64,000 nucleotides of DNA from Staphylococcus chromogenes (GCF_029024625.1 NZ_CP118953.1:186001-250000), one strand, 5' to 3'; numbered from the stretch's first letter, positions 8,743 to 18,337 are shown. A program made the numbers and translations. Notes: generated by a model from the letters alone, not told the origin.

Positions 8743-10686
8743 TTGTTAAGCAATCGTCAACATCAGATTTTAAATCGAATAAGCAACGTTTCACAATTTG
8801 TCACAACGAGCCAACTAGCTAAAGAATTCAATCTTTCTGAGAGAACCATTCAATACGATATTGAGTATTTAGAAGCTATGTCTGAAACGTTAGGCTATCG
8901 TATTGTCAGAAGTAAATCTGAAGGAGTTAAAGCGTTTCATGAAAAAAATGAAACTGATATAAATGGAATGAATCCTACCCAAATTAAACAGTATCATTTT
9001 TCAAAAGATGAACGATTAACATTGCTCAAACTAATACTGTTAGAACAAGAGAGACCATTAAGTTCAAAAACTTTGGCAGAGGAATTGCGTGTCAGTCGCC
9101 GTACAATAGCGAGTGACATTAAAGAAGCTATCCAGTGGTTTGAAGTCAACAAACTTGCTATGACCTATATTAAAAACAAAGGGTTCATTATCAAAGGGGA
9201 AGAATCTGACTATCGAAATGCGTATGCCCAACTTCTACATAGGTATTATGAAGAGATGAATGATGCCATAATTGCTCACTTTAATGGTACTGAAGACTTA
9301 AAGAATATTCGTAAACTGGTTATTAAGGTACTTAAAAATGAAGAGTATCAATTAGTTCAAACTGCAATCGAAGGGCTTATATTACATTTATTTATCGCAA
9401 TCAAGCGCCTTAAGCAGAATTATCCCTTACCATACACATCTAAAGAGGATGCATTCCATCAGGTTAATCAGCAATATCAAGTAGCGATAAAGTTAAAAAC
9501 GGAAATAGAACACTATTTTAATATTGAATTTCCAGATTCTGAAGTTGAATTGATTACTTTACATTTACTTGCTTCTAAACAATCTACATTGAATGTAGAA
9601 CGACATCACGTTTCAGAACTTGAAGAATTAATAAGTCAATTTGTAGAAAGATTGAGCTTCGAAATGGGGATTGAATTTTTTACAGATCACAAATTAATTC
9701 AAGGATTATCGATTCATTTATCTCCCGCAATTTATCGAATGCAAAATCAACTCAATCATATTAATCCCTTACATGAAGATATTGTGAATGAGTATCGTGA
9801 ATTGATAGATATGATTCAAAAACATGTAACTTTATTTGAAAATCATTTCGATATCCAGTTCAATGCGCATGAAATCAGTTATCTTACGCTTCATTTTGCA
9901 TCAAGCTTTGAAAGATTATTAAATCAAAAACGTAAACAGATTAAAGTTATATTATTGTGTGGGTCTGGGGTTGGAACTTCTCAATTGTTAAATGCGAAGT
10001 TAACGAATATATATCCTGAGTTTGACATTATAGAAGCGTATTCAATTTACGAAATAGATGAAGTTGAATTAATGGAAATGAATGTGGATATGGTTATTTC
10101 AACTGTACCGACGCAATATAAAACAATTAAAAGCATTACAGTTTCTCCATTGTTAACACAGGAGGACATAAAAAAACTCAATCATATTATTAATTCCAAA
10201 CGCGTAGAAAATGCAAGCTTAGATTACACTACAGGAGTGTCACTCAGTGACATTCTTACAGATTCACGTATCTTTGAGATTTCCGTCAAAAGGACATTTG
10301 AAGAAGCAATTACCCAAACAGTATATCCGTTAGAACAAGATGGGATTGTCTTAAACACATACAAAGATGAAATTATGAACAAGTTGCATGAACTTGGCCC
10401 CTATATGGTTATTGGGCCGCATATTGCATTAATTCATGGTAGTACAACTCATGTGAAAGGCGTAGGAATGAGTTTAGGATATTTCAAAAAAGGCGTTGTT
10501 TTTAATCATGATAGGTTTGATCCAGTAAAAATCATTGTATGCTTAGCAACTGAAAACACAAACGTTCATTTAAAAGCATTAAAGCAATTAAGTGAACTTT
10601 TGTTTAGAGATGAAATAAGAAACCAATTAATTAATGGTCAATTAGAAGACTTTAAAAAGAATATCCGAAAAATGGAGGGGAAATAG
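8743..10686 (+). CDS. PRD-containing transcriptional regulator with EIIB- and EIIA-like domains (MtlR/UlaR type)
   Basis: About 647 residues. Order: helix-turn-helix at the N-terminus (TTSQLAKEFNLSERTIQYDI), a second HTH near 85-120 (LAEELRVSRRTIASDI), two PTS-regulation domains (about 165-395), an EIIB-like domain starting ILLCGSGVGTSQLLNA at about residue 403, and a C-terminal EIIA-like domain with PHIALIHG. The first gene of the operon, it senses PTS phosphorylation and activates the three genes behind it. TTG 8743 is chosen because AGGAGG lies 7 bases upstream; an in-frame ATG at 8677 lacks a ribosome site and would put the cre site inside the gene. Confidence 0.87.
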   Translation: MLSNRQHQILNRISNVSQFVTTSQLAKEFNLSERTIQYDIEYLEAMSETLGYRIVRSKSEGVKAFHEKNETDINGMNPTQIKQYHFSKDERLTLLKLILLEQERPLSSKTLAEELRVSRRTIASDIKEAIQWFEVNKLAMTYIKNKGFIIKGEESDYRNAYAQLLHRYYEEMNDAIIAHFNGTEDLKNIRKLVIKVLKNEEYQLVQTAIEGLILHLFIAIKRLKQNYPLPYTSKEDAFHQVNQQYQVAIKLKTEIEHYFNIEFPDSEVELITLHLLASKQSTLNVERHHVSELEELISQFVERLSFEMGIEFFTDHKLIQGLSIHLSPAIYRMQNQLNHINPLHEDIVNEYRELIDMIQKHVTLFENHFDIQFNAHEISYLTLHFASSFERLLNQKRKQIKVILLCGSGVGTSQLLNAKLTNIYPEFDIIEAYSIYEIDEVELMEMNVDMVISTVPTQYKTIKSITVSPLLTQEDIKKLNHIINSKRVENASLDYTTGVSLSDILTDSRIFEISVKRTFEEAITQTVYPLEQDGIVLNTYKDEIMNKLHELGPYMVIGPHIALIHGSTTHVKGVGMSLGYFKKGVVFNHDRFDPVKIIVCLATENTNVHLKALKQLSELLFRDEIRNQLINGQLEDFKKNIRKMEGK

Positions 10687-10687
10687 A

Positions 10688-11131
10688 GTGACTTTAGACG
10701 TCCTTACAAAGGATAAAATTATAGTAAAAGATCAAGTGGACAGTTGGGAAGAAGCAATTGAGTTCGCAGCACAACCTTTGTTAACACAAAAATATATTGA
10801 ATCTTCCTATATAGATTCTATGATTCAAAGTGTTAAAACACTAGGGCCTTATATAGTTATAGCACCACATGTCGCTATTGCCCATGCGAGGCCAGGAAAT
10901 GATGTGCATCAAGTGGGCCTCAGTTTATTGAAGCTAGATGAGGCGATAAATTTTTCAACTGACAGTCACTATGCAGAGTTGGTTTTTGTACTTAGTGCTA
11001 CTGATTCTACATCGCATTTGACGGTTTTACAAAATTTAGCTCAGTTGCTAGGGCAACAAGAAAATATTGAAGCATTATTAGAGGCTTCAAATGAAGAAGA
11101 AATTATCAATATTATTAAAGGAGTAGATTAA
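10688..11131 (+). CDS. PTS EIIA component, ascorbate-type (UlaC-like)
   Basis: This 147-residue cytoplasmic phosphocarrier belongs to the fructose/mannitol/ascorbate EIIA fold. The active histidine is expected in PHVAIAHARPG (near residues 60-70). It passes phosphate from HPr to the EIIB at 11133. A GTG start follows GGAGGGGAAATAGA, one base after the regulator stop, so translation is probably coupled. Close similarity in layout to the EIIA domain at the end of the preceding regulator is visible (LGPYxVIxPHxAxxH in both). Confidence 0.9.
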   Translation: MTLDVLTKDKIIVKDQVDSWEEAIEFAAQPLLTQKYIESSYIDSMIQSVKTLGPYIVIAPHVAIAHARPGNDVHQVGLSLLKLDEAINFSTDSHYAELVFVLSATDSTSHLTVLQNLAQLLGQQENIEALLEASNEEEIINIIKGVD

Positions 11132-11132
11132 T

Positions 11133-11417
11133 ATGAAAATTTTAGTCGTATGTGGACATGGTTTAGGAAGTAGTTTTATGGTTGAAATGAATGTGCAAGA
11201 GGTTCTAAAAAATTTGAATATTGAGCAAGAAATTGAAGTTGAACATAGTGATATTATGACCGCAAGCCCAGAGATGGCTGATTTGTTCATTTGTGGACGA
11301 GATTTAGAAGAAAACGCAGCCCGTTTAGGCGAAGTTTTGATTTTAGATAATATTTTAGATAAGCAAGAATTAGAAGAAAAACTAACGGATAAATTACGTG
11401 ATTTAGATAAAATTTAA
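11133..11417 (+). CDS. PTS EIIB component, ascorbate-type (UlaB-like)
   Basis: A 94-residue EIIB of the lactose/ascorbate class. The phosphocysteine loop is at the very start: ILVVCGHGLGSSFM, Cys at residue 7. It overlaps no neighbour but starts two bases after the EIIA stop. It phosphorylates the sugar as it passes through the EIIC encoded next. Confidence 0.92.
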   Translation: MKILVVCGHGLGSSFMVEMNVQEVLKNLNIEQEIEVEHSDIMTASPEMADLFICGRDLEENAARLGEVLILDNILDKQELEEKLTDKLRDLDKI

Positions 11418-11434
11418 AAACTGGGGGTGTCATC

Positions 11435-12781
11435 ATGAAAAGCATTCTTGATTTTATCGTTGATATTTTAAGCCAACCTGCAATATTAGTGGCGTTCATC
11501 GCATTGATTGGACTTTTAGTTCAAAAGAAACCGGCCTCTGTCGTGACGACAGGCACCATTAAGACCATTTTAGGTTTTTTAATATTAAGTGCAGGTGCCG
11601 GGGTGGTTGTTCAATCATTGGAACCTTTTGGAAAAATCTTCCAACATGCATTTGGTGTACAAGGGGTAGTTCCAAATAATGAAGCTATTATTTCCATCGC
11701 ATTAGAGAAGTATGGCACAACCGCAGCACTTATTATGGTATTTGGTATGATTGTTAATATTTTAATTGCGCGCTTTACGAACTTGAAATACATTTTTCTT
11801 ACTGGACACCATACATTTTATATGGCAGCATTTTTAGCCATAATTTTAACTGTTGGAAAAGTAAGCGGTACGCTAACTATAGTTATTGGAGCGATTATTT
11901 TAGGATTAATTATGTCTGTTTTTCCTGCGTTGGCACAGCCAACCATGCGAAAAATTACCGGCAATGATCAAGTAGCGTTAGGTCATTTTGGTACGGTAAG
12001 CTATTGGGCGGCAGGAGAAATTGGCAAATTGTTTAAAGGGAAATCAAAATCAACTGAGGAAATTAAGTTTCCTAAAGGGTTGAGCTTTTTGAGAGAAAGT
12101 ACCATTAGTATTTCAATTACAATGGTTGCATTATATTTGATTGCGAGTTTATTTGCGGGGGTAGGTTTTGTTCATAAAGAGATTAGCCATGATCAAAACT
12201 TTATCGTTTTTTCACTGATTCAAGGAGTTACTTTTGCGGCAGGGGTCTTCATTATTTTGACAGGTGTCCGATTGATTTTAGCTGAAATTGTTCCTGCCTT
12301 TAAAGGGATTTCTGAAAAACTTGTTCCTAATTCTAAGCCTGCATTGGATTGCCCAATTGTTTTTCCATATGCGCAAAATGCAGTATTAATTGGATTTTTT
12401 GTTAGCTTTGTGACAGGTGTAGTAGGTATGTTCATCATGTTTATGCTTGGCGGTGTGGTTATTTTACCAGGTGTCGTTCCACACTTCTTCCTAGGCGCAG
12501 CTTCGGGTGTGTTTGGAAATGCACGCGGTGGTATTAAAGGTGCTGTTTTTGGTGCAATGATGAACGGTATTTTAATTACTTTCTTACCTTTATTATTCTT
12601 ACCTTTCCTTGGAGATTTAGGTCTTGCTTCAACAACATTTTCTGATACAGACTTTTTAGTGGTGGGTATCGTATTTGGTAATATTGTAAAAACACTAGGT
12701 GTTATTGGTGTTATTTTAACTATTATTGTTATTGCAGCTTTAGCTATCTTTTTACAAAAACGTTCAAATAAAGCAGTATAA
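11435..12781 (+). CDS. ulaA: PTS EIIC membrane component, SgaT/UlaA family
   Basis: The 448-residue integral membrane protein has about 11 helices and matches the UlaA/SgaT ascorbate permease family: N-terminal FIVDILSQPAILVAFIALIG, a central TGHHTFYMAAFLA segment, and PHFFLGAASGVFGNARGG near residue 349. It completes a regulator-A-B-C operon, closed by a terminator. L-ascorbate or a related sugar acid is the likely substrate, but no ulaDEF catabolic genes are in the window, so the substrate is inferred from family only. Confidence 0.9.
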   Translation: MKSILDFIVDILSQPAILVAFIALIGLLVQKKPASVVTTGTIKTILGFLILSAGAGVVVQSLEPFGKIFQHAFGVQGVVPNNEAIISIALEKYGTTAALIMVFGMIVNILIARFTNLKYIFLTGHHTFYMAAFLAIILTVGKVSGTLTIVIGAIILGLIMSVFPALAQPTMRKITGNDQVALGHFGTVSYWAAGEIGKLFKGKSKSTEEIKFPKGLSFLRESTISISITMVALYLIASLFAGVGFVHKEISHDQNFIVFSLIQGVTFAAGVFIILTGVRLILAEIVPAFKGISEKLVPNSKPALDCPIVFPYAQNAVLIGFFVSFVTGVVGMFIMFMLGGVVILPGVVPHFFLGAASGVFGNARGGIKGAVFGAMMNGILITFLPLLFLPFLGDLGLASTTFSDTDFLVVGIVFGNIVKTLGVIGVILTIIVIAALAIFLQKRSNKAV

Positions 12782-12825
12782 ATCAAAGAGATCTTAACAA
12801 ATTGCGAAAAAAACTTATATAACAA

Positions 12826-12862
12826 GAAAAAACGGATTGGGAATTCACCCAATCCGTTTTTG
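12826..12862. terminator. Terminator between the PTS operon and the LPXTG gene (bidirectional)
   Basis: A perfect 14-bp stem AAAACGGATTGGG / CCCAATCCGTTTT with T runs on both strands. The two genes converge here, so it can serve both. Confidence 0.92.
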
Positions 12863-12890
12863 TTGCATGTCGAAGGTGTATCGCTTTGAA

Positions 12891-14165
12891 TTACGCTTTA
12901 CGACGTAAGCCAAAGAAAGCTAATACAGCACCGATGAATGCAACAAGTCCTCCGAATAATGTACCTTGTTCTGTTGAACCAGTTTCAGGTAAAGCTTGTC
13001 CTTCTGCTTGACCTTCAGCTTGTGCTGGTGTTGCTTCAACAGATCCTTGAGCAGTTGCTTCGTTTGCTACGTGAGCATCAGCAGCAATTGCTTCTTGACC
13101 TACAGCAGTTTCAACTGGTGTAGATGCTGCATCGTAAAGGTTTGTGCCTGCAGCCACTTCTTCAGCATCAGTGTAACCGTCAAAATCAGTATCGACAGTT
13201 GCCGCTGGTGTGATAGAGGCATCAGTTGTGCTTGTGCCTTCAGCGATTTCTACGTCATCAGTGTAACCATCGTTGTCCGTATCTAAAGTACCCTCTGGTA
13301 ATTCATGAGTGACACCTGTACCGTTAAGTGAAATGTCGCCTTCAGGTAATTCGTGTGTTACGCCAGTACCGTTGATTGCGATGTCACCTTCAGGAAGTTC
13401 ATGAGTAACACCCGTACCGTGGTCATATAAATAACCATCTAAAGAGCCTTTAGGAAGCGCTTCAGCATAAGCAGGTTCACCGTTAATACCGATGTGACCT
13501 TCTGGTAGTGGTTCAGCATATGCAGGTTCTCCTGTTGCTGTTACTGTTTCGTTAAGGTTGTTTTCTACCCAAGCAGAGCCTGTTTCAGGACCTTCTGCTA
13601 ATGTAGGTTCCCAAGCTTGACCATCGACGTTGCCATTAGCATCTACGTAAGCAGAACCGTAGCTTTCCCCTAAGTTGTCATTTGTCCAAGCTTGACCGTC
13701 AACGTTGCTTGAAACCGCGTTGTCTGCAACCCAAGCAGAACCCTCAGTATTGCTTTCTACTGCAGAATCCACAGCATTGCTTTCTGCTAATGTAGGTTCC
13801 CAAGCTTGACCATCGACGTTGCCATTAGCATCTACGTAAGCAGAACCATAGCTTTCTCCTAAGTTGTCATTTGTCCAAGTTTGACCGTCAACGTTGCTTG
13901 AAACCGCGTTGTCTGCAACCCAAGCAGAACCTTCAGCATTGCTTTCTGCTAATGTTGGTTCATAAGCTTGACCTTCAGCGTTGCCGTTAGATTCTACATA
14001 AGCTGTGCCGTAACTTTCCCCTAAGTTGTCGTTTGTCCAAGCTTGACCATCAACTTCAGCTGCATCTGCAGAAGCATTTGCGCCAAAGAATAAAGTCGCA
14101 CCTACTGCGATAGAAGCTGCGCCTACTGTAAACTTGCGAATCCCAAAATGTTGCTTTTTAAACAT
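12891..14165 (-). CDS. LPXTG cell-wall-anchored repeat protein with YSIRK-type signal
   Basis: About 424 residues. ATG 14165 is chosen because GGAGG precedes it at 7 bases; a longer frame has no ribosome site. The signal is a YSIRK/GxxS variant (FGIRKFTVGAASIAVGATL) cut near ANASA/DA. Then come nearly identical repeats built on VDGQAWTNDNLGESYG and GQAWEPTLAES, next four or more short repeats GTGVTHELPEGDI or GEPAYAEPLPEG, then two Asp-rich loops DTDNDGYTDDVE and DTDFDGYTDAEE that look like calcium-binding thrombospondin type 3 loops. The end has LPETG, a hydrophobic helix and RRKA, the sortase A signal. Ligand unknown. Its low-complexity repeats suggest length variation between strains. Confidence 0.92.
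   Translation of the reverse strand: MFKKQHFGIRKFTVGAASIAVGATLFFGANASADAAEVDGQAWTNDNLGESYGTAYVESNGNAEGQAYEPTLAESNAEGSAWVADNAVSSNVDGQTWTNDNLGESYGSAYVDANGNVDGQAWEPTLAESNAVDSAVESNTEGSAWVADNAVSSNVDGQAWTNDNLGESYGSAYVDANGNVDGQAWEPTLAEGPETGSAWVENNLNETVTATGEPAYAEPLPEGHIGINGEPAYAEALPKGSLDGYLYDHGTGVTHELPEGDIAINGTGVTHELPEGDISLNGTGVTHELPEGTLDTDNDGYTDDVEIAEGTSTTDASITPAATVDTDFDGYTDAEEVAAGTNLYDAASTPVETAVGQEAIAADAHVANEATAQGSVEATPAQAEGQAEGQALPETGSTEQGTLFGGLVAFIGAVLAFFGLRRKA
13600..14060 (-). repeat. Near-identical tandem repeats inside the LPXTG gene
   Basis: Two copies of about 195 bases (13604-13795 and 13796-13960) share long identical stretches. A partial, more diverged copy follows to about 14060. Each encodes VDGQ-W-TNDNLGESYG, VDANGNVDGQAWEPTLAES and SAWVADNAVSSN segments. 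Confidence 0.85.
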
Positions 14166-14420
14166 TCTCTCATCCTCCAAAAAATAAGTAAATTTTTGAG
14201 TGGCATAATTAATTAAATGGCACCCTTTACAATTTAAGATTATCACAACTAACATACTATTACCACATTACACAATTTAATTATTTCAAAATTATTAAAC
14301 GATAATATTTAGTTTTGTATAAATAGGAAATACTAGATATTATTAATCTTATTCAAGAAATCGGAATTCGTATTGACTTCTACATGAGTATGTTATACAC
14401 TAAGTTTAATTTCATAATTA

Positions 14421-14555
14421 CTTATCTAGATTGGTGGAGGGACAGGCCCTTTGAAACCAGGCAACCTATTCAGTTAGGTGCTAATTCCTGCAGGTGATGA
14501 ACCTGAGAGATGAGTCTTAATGCGTAAAGTCTATCTTTCAAGGTAGGCTTTTTTT
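14421..14555 (+). promoter_or_regulatory. SAM riboswitch (S-box, SAM-I) with terminator, controlling metY
   Basis: The S-box core is unmistakable: GGTGGAGGGACAGGCCC, TTTGAAACCAGGCAACC, then GGTGCTAATTCC and a closing AGATGAG that pairs with CTTATCT at 14421. The expression platform is the terminator AAAGTCTATC (14526-14535) with GGTAGGCTTTTTTT (14542-14555). High SAM ends transcription before metY. Confidence 0.97.
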
Positions 14556-14577
14556 ATTTATTTAAGGGGGAGTACTC

Positions 14578-15855
14578 ATGACTCAAGACTATCGATTTGA
14601 AACGTTACAATTGCACGCCGGCCAAGAAGTGGACCAAACGACGAATTCACGCGCAGTTCCGATATATCAAACGACATCTTATAACTTCGACGATACGGAA
14701 CACGCCGCACAATTATTTGGACTCGAAGAACTGGGCAATATTTATACACGTTTAATGAATCCAACAACAGCAGTATTAGAAGCACGTGTCGCAGAGCTAG
14801 AAGGGGGCGTAGCAGGCGTCGCTGTTGCGTCAGGTATGGCGGCGATTACATATGCCATCCAATCGGTTGCGCAGTCAGGAGACCATATTTTGGCGTGTGA
14901 AACCTTATACGGAGGCACACATACATTATTCACACATACGTTGTCAAAATTTGGCATTGACGTGACGTTCATAGACACACTTGATCCTCAAAATGTCGCA
15001 AAGGCGATTCAAGAGAATACGAAAGCTTTATTTATCGAAACCATTGGCAATCCTGAAGGAAATGTTGAAGATATTGAAGCGCTTGTGAAAGTGACAAAAG
15101 CCCACGGTATTCCACTCATCGTAGATAATACGTTTGCGACGCCTTACTTACTCCGTCCGATTGCGTATGGGGCGAATATAGTGGTGCATTCTGCGACAAA
15201 ATTTATTGGTGGACATGGTACATCGATGGGAGGTGTCATTGTTGATGCGGGCAACTTCGATTGGACAAACGGAAAATTCCCAGGACTAAGTGAACCAGAT
15301 CCGTCCTATCATGGTATCGTTTTTAGCGAGAAATTTGGAGATGCGGCATTAGCCTTTAAAATACGAACAACATTATTACGGGATACGGGGGCGGCACTGT
15401 CACCTTTCAATGCATTCCAACTGACACAAGGGTTAGAAACATTATCGCTACGTATGGAACGTCACGTCGAAAATGCTGAAAAAGTGGCCCATTATTTATC
15501 CAAACATCCGAAAGTCGCTTGGGTAAAATATGCGGGACTTCCTTCAAGTAGTTATTATGATTTGAAAAACAAATATTTACCTCGAGGGGCAAGTTCAGTA
15601 TTTACATTTGGGGTTAAAGGCGGTTATGAAGCGGGGAAACAATTTATCGAAGCTTTAGATTTGTTTTCACTACTTGCGAATGTCGGGGATGCCAAGTCAC
15701 TCGTCATTCATCCCGCATCAACCACACATCAACAATTAACCGAGGACGAACAATTAGCAGCAGGTATTGCGCCAGAAACGATTCGCTTATCCATAGGCTT
15801 AGAACATATCGATGATATTATCGATGATTTGGCCAAAGGCTTCGCTGCAATTTAA
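14578..15855 (+). CDS. metY: O-acetylhomoserine sulfhydrylase (MetY)
   Basis: The 425-residue protein is a PLP-dependent Cys/Met-metabolism enzyme making homocysteine (or methionine) directly from O-acetylhomoserine and sulfide or methanethiol. Landmarks are YGGTHTLF, the [11 protein letters not shown] strand and the PLP-lysine motif [11 protein letters not shown] near residue 207. Its length of about 425 is typical of MetY rather than of the shorter MetB/MetC. Start ATG follows AAGGGGGAG. The S-box upstream confirms a role in methionine supply. Confidence 0.95.
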   Translation: MTQDYRFETLQLHAGQEVDQTTNSRAVPIYQTTSYNFDDTEHAAQLFGLEELGNIYTRLMNPTTAVLEARVAELEGGVAGVAVASGMAAITYAIQSVAQSGDHILACETLYGGTHTLFTHTLSKFGIDVTFIDTLDPQNVAKAIQENTKALFIETIGNPEGNVEDIEALVKVTKAHGIPLIVDNTFATPYLLRPIAYGANIVVHSATKFIGGHGTSMGGVIVDAGNFDWTNGKFPGLSEPDPSYHGIVFSEKFGDAALAFKIRTTLLRDTGAALSPFNAFQLTQGLETLSLRMERHVENAEKVAHYLSKHPKVAWVKYAGLPSSSYYDLKNKYLPRGASSVFTFGVKGGYEAGKQFIEALDLFSLLANVGDAKSLVIHPASTTHQQLTEDEQLAAGIAPETIRLSIGLEHIDDIIDDLAKGFAAI

Positions 15856-15868
15856 CAAATGGGGGATT

Positions 15869-16024
15869 ATGGTGACGATAACGATAGAAGAACATTTAAA
15901 ACAATTGATTAATAAAAAAGAAGAATGGCAAACTTATGAACCGATTAACACAGCGGCAGAAATGATGAAAGATCAAAAATTACAAGAATATGAACGCGCA
16001 ATTCAACGTCTTCAAACGCAATAA
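15869..16024 (+). CDS. Small conserved-looking protein of 51 residues downstream of metY
   Basis: ATG 15869 follows GGGGGATT, 14 bases after the metY stop, so it is likely in the same S-box-controlled transcript. The product is charged and predicted all-helical (ITIEEHLKQLINKKEEW, then MKDQKLQEYERAIQRLQ), with no membrane segment or signal. I do not recognise a family. A role in sulfur metabolism is suggested only by position. Confidence 0.6.
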   Translation: MVTITIEEHLKQLINKKEEWQTYEPINTAAEMMKDQKLQEYERAIQRLQTQ

Positions 16025-16155
16025 TGAGGGGTAACGCATGGTGACCCCATCCCAAAATAGAGACGTACACGATAAATATGCAAACAAATGATTCGTAAGC
16101 ATCCCAAAACTACTTTATAATAGATGAAAATCTTATAAAAAGTGGTGAAGGTGAC

Positions 16156-16848
16156 ATGAAAAAGATAATGATTGTCAATACAAGCCATACACATTTTGAC
16201 GGCACAGATAAAACTACTGGCTTATGGTTAAGTGAACTCGTGCATTTTTACGATGAATTTCAAAATGATGAAAATTTCCAAGTTGACTTGTATAACATTA
16301 AAGGTGGGGAAACGCCTTTAGATCCTGTAAGTTTGATTCCAGGCATTTTAGATAAAGTGACAAAACGCTATTATGAAGACGAACGGTTTATGGCGCAATT
16401 GAAACTTACGCCAAGTATTGAAACCGCAGATCCCACGGCTTATGACGCGATTTATTTTACGGGTGGTCACGGTGTGATGTATGATTTCCCAGGAAATGAA
16501 TATATCAATCAAGCCGTCAACACGATTTATGACAACGGCGGTATCGTTTCCTCCGTGTGTCATGGGGCGGCAGCATTATTAGAAGTAAAACGTCCGAACC
16601 ACCGATTTTTCATTGATGGCAAGCGATTAACTGGGTTTTCCAATGCGGAAGAAGTCTTAGCCAATCGTAAAAGTATTGTGCCATTCGAGTTAGAATCTGA
16701 ATTGAAAGTAAAAGGCGCGAAATATGAAAAATCAAAAGTGCCGATGAAAGGATTTATCCAAACAGATGATTCGTTAATTACAGGCCAAAATCCTGCTTCT
16801 GCGAAAAAAGTGGCTGAAGCGGTCAAAGCGGCATTAGCTTCAAAATAA
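16156..16848 (+). CDS. DJ-1/PfpI-family protein (type 1 glutamine amidotransferase-like, HchA relative)
   Basis: The 230-residue protein has the class I amidotransferase-like fold. The nucleophile elbow is VSSVCHGAAALLE near residue 134 (Cys), and YFTGGHGVMYDFP near residue 95 carries the partner region. Such proteins are glyoxalases, deglycases or stress chaperones. ATG follows GTGAAGGTGAC, and a TATAAT -10 sits at 16119. The gene is single, closed by a strong terminator. Confidence 0.85.
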   Translation: MKKIMIVNTSHTHFDGTDKTTGLWLSELVHFYDEFQNDENFQVDLYNIKGGETPLDPVSLIPGILDKVTKRYYEDERFMAQLKLTPSIETADPTAYDAIYFTGGHGVMYDFPGNEYINQAVNTIYDNGGIVSSVCHGAAALLEVKRPNHRFFIDGKRLTGFSNAEEVLANRKSIVPFELESELKVKGAKYEKSKVPMKGFIQTDDSLITGQNPASAKKVAEAVKAALASK

Positions 16849-16867
16849 ATTTCGAGGATTCCTCGGG

Positions 16868-16907
16868 AAAACTGTCTACAAATTATTGATTTTGTAGACA
16901 GTTTTTT
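16868..16907 (+). terminator. Terminator after the DJ-1/PfpI gene
   Basis: AAACTGTCTACAAA and TTTGTAGACAGTTTTTT form a 14-bp stem with six T. A near twin lies at 63159-63196. Confidence 0.92.
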
Positions 16908-17126
16908 AATGCCCACGTTTTCTCTAGTAGGAGTTTCACTCGACCCATGATTGTTCTTCAATAGAGGCGCGATGAAAAGAAGAAACCTACACGTGTTGAG
17001 ATTGACGAAGAGGATTTGTTGTGAAAAATATAGAAAGGTTTTTGAATAGCATTCCCGTGAGGGTTTATGTGAAAATAGAATAGCATTAATTCATCATTGG
17101 AATGATATTTTGAGAGGTGAGCATAT

Positions 17127-18317
17127 ATGAATCGGGTCCATTATCAATGGATTACCTTCGTATTATTTTTTACGGGGTTACTCGTCATGTTTAGCTTATA
17201 TAGCACGATTACTACAGGTACTTTCATCGCACAAGATTTGTCAGTTCCTGTTTTTCAAGCGCCGTATGCGAGTATGGCATTTTCATTTGCGTTTGCCTTC
17301 GGATGTCTCGTTTATGGATTGTTATCAGACAAATTGGGGCGTAAACGTGTCATGATTTATGGCTTAATCGCACATACGATATTTACAGTCATTTCAGTAT
17401 TTTCGACGACGTTTACCATGTTTGTCGTGCTTCGTGCTTGCCAAGGCTTGGCGGCTGCAGCTTATGCACCCATCATTATTGCGTACATTTCAGACGTATT
17501 CCCAGCTCAAAAACGTGTCACAGCAACGAGCTTTGTGACAATGGGCTTTTTATTTGCGGGAATATTTGGCCAAGTAGTGAGTGAAATGATTGCGAACGTT
17601 TATTCATGGCGCATGGTGTTTTTAATATTAGGCAATGCGTATGCGCTGCTCACAATCATCAATATTTGGTTGTTGCCGAATACGCCCCTACAATCGACCT
17701 CCGTGCAATTTAAAGATTTTGGGCGTAGTGTCGTCTCGGTTTTTCGAAAGCCAACCCTTCTCCTGTGCTATATTATCGCATTTTTCTTATTGATGACGTT
17801 TATTAATGTGTATGTCGTACTCGGAGAAAGTCTTTTAGGAAAAAACAGCCAGGGCATGCAAACAATTGCTGCGGTCAGCAAATTTTTCGGCGTCGGGGGC
17901 ATTTTAGTTTCCTTAACCGCAGGCAAATTGTCCGAACATTATTCTGTATCGAAAGTTCTCACGGGGGCGCTTGGACTTACCGTTTTGGCCATCGTACTTA
18001 TGGCGGTCAATACGAGTCTCCTCGGCGCAATTTTGCTGAGTGTGCTCTTCGGTTTAGGCATTGGTTTGGCACTGCCGACCCTGATTTCTAAAGTCGTGCA
18101 ATCTGTCGATGTGAACAAAGGATTTTATACGACATTGAATACGTTTGTTATTTTCTTTGGAACAGCGGTAGCACCGGTGACTTTAGGCTGGGTTCAGCAA
18201 CAGCCTTCATGGTCTATGCAATTTTTAATGCTTGCGGGTCTTATCAGTATCGCATTCATTGCGTCAATCATAATATTAATCAGAGATCGACAAAAAAAGG
18301 GTCCGCCTGTGTCATAA
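17127..18317 (+). CDS. MFS transporter (YnfM-like efflux family)
   Basis: This 396-residue, 12-helix transporter carries the cytoplasmic loop motif GLLSDKLGRKRVMIYG after helix 2 (about residues 64-79) and LRACQGLAAAAYAPI in helix 4. It resembles the arabinose-efflux/YnfM branch. Start ATG follows GAGAGGTGAGC. It converges with the alpha/beta hydrolase gene and shares a bidirectional terminator. Substrate unknown. Confidence 0.85.
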   Translation: MNRVHYQWITFVLFFTGLLVMFSLYSTITTGTFIAQDLSVPVFQAPYASMAFSFAFAFGCLVYGLLSDKLGRKRVMIYGLIAHTIFTVISVFSTTFTMFVVLRACQGLAAAAYAPIIIAYISDVFPAQKRVTATSFVTMGFLFAGIFGQVVSEMIANVYSWRMVFLILGNAYALLTIINIWLLPNTPLQSTSVQFKDFGRSVVSVFRKPTLLLCYIIAFFLLMTFINVYVVLGESLLGKNSQGMQTIAAVSKFFGVGGILVSLTAGKLSEHYSVSKVLTGALGLTVLAIVLMAVNTSLLGAILLSVLFGLGIGLALPTLISKVVQSVDVNKGFYTTLNTFVIFFGTAVAPVTLGWVQQQPSWSMQFLMLAGLISIAFIASIIILIRDRQKKGPPVS

Positions 18318-18337
18318 AGACAGGCGGATCCTTTTTT
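18299..18337. terminator. Bidirectional terminator between convergent genes
   Basis: GGGTCCGCCTGT (18299-18310) and ACAGGCGGATCC (18320-18331) with T run after and A run before. The left arm overlaps the last codons of the MFS gene. Confidence 0.88.

Noticed and set aside
12220-12852. 210-codon minus-strand frame opposite the PTS EIIC gene
   Set aside because: Pro/Thr/Ile/Lys-rich shadow of a clearly real UlaA gene on the other strand.
13600-14060. Regular DNA repeats considered as a CRISPR array
   Set aside because: The repeats are about 195 bp, contiguous and in frame within an LPXTG protein gene; no spacers and no cas genes.
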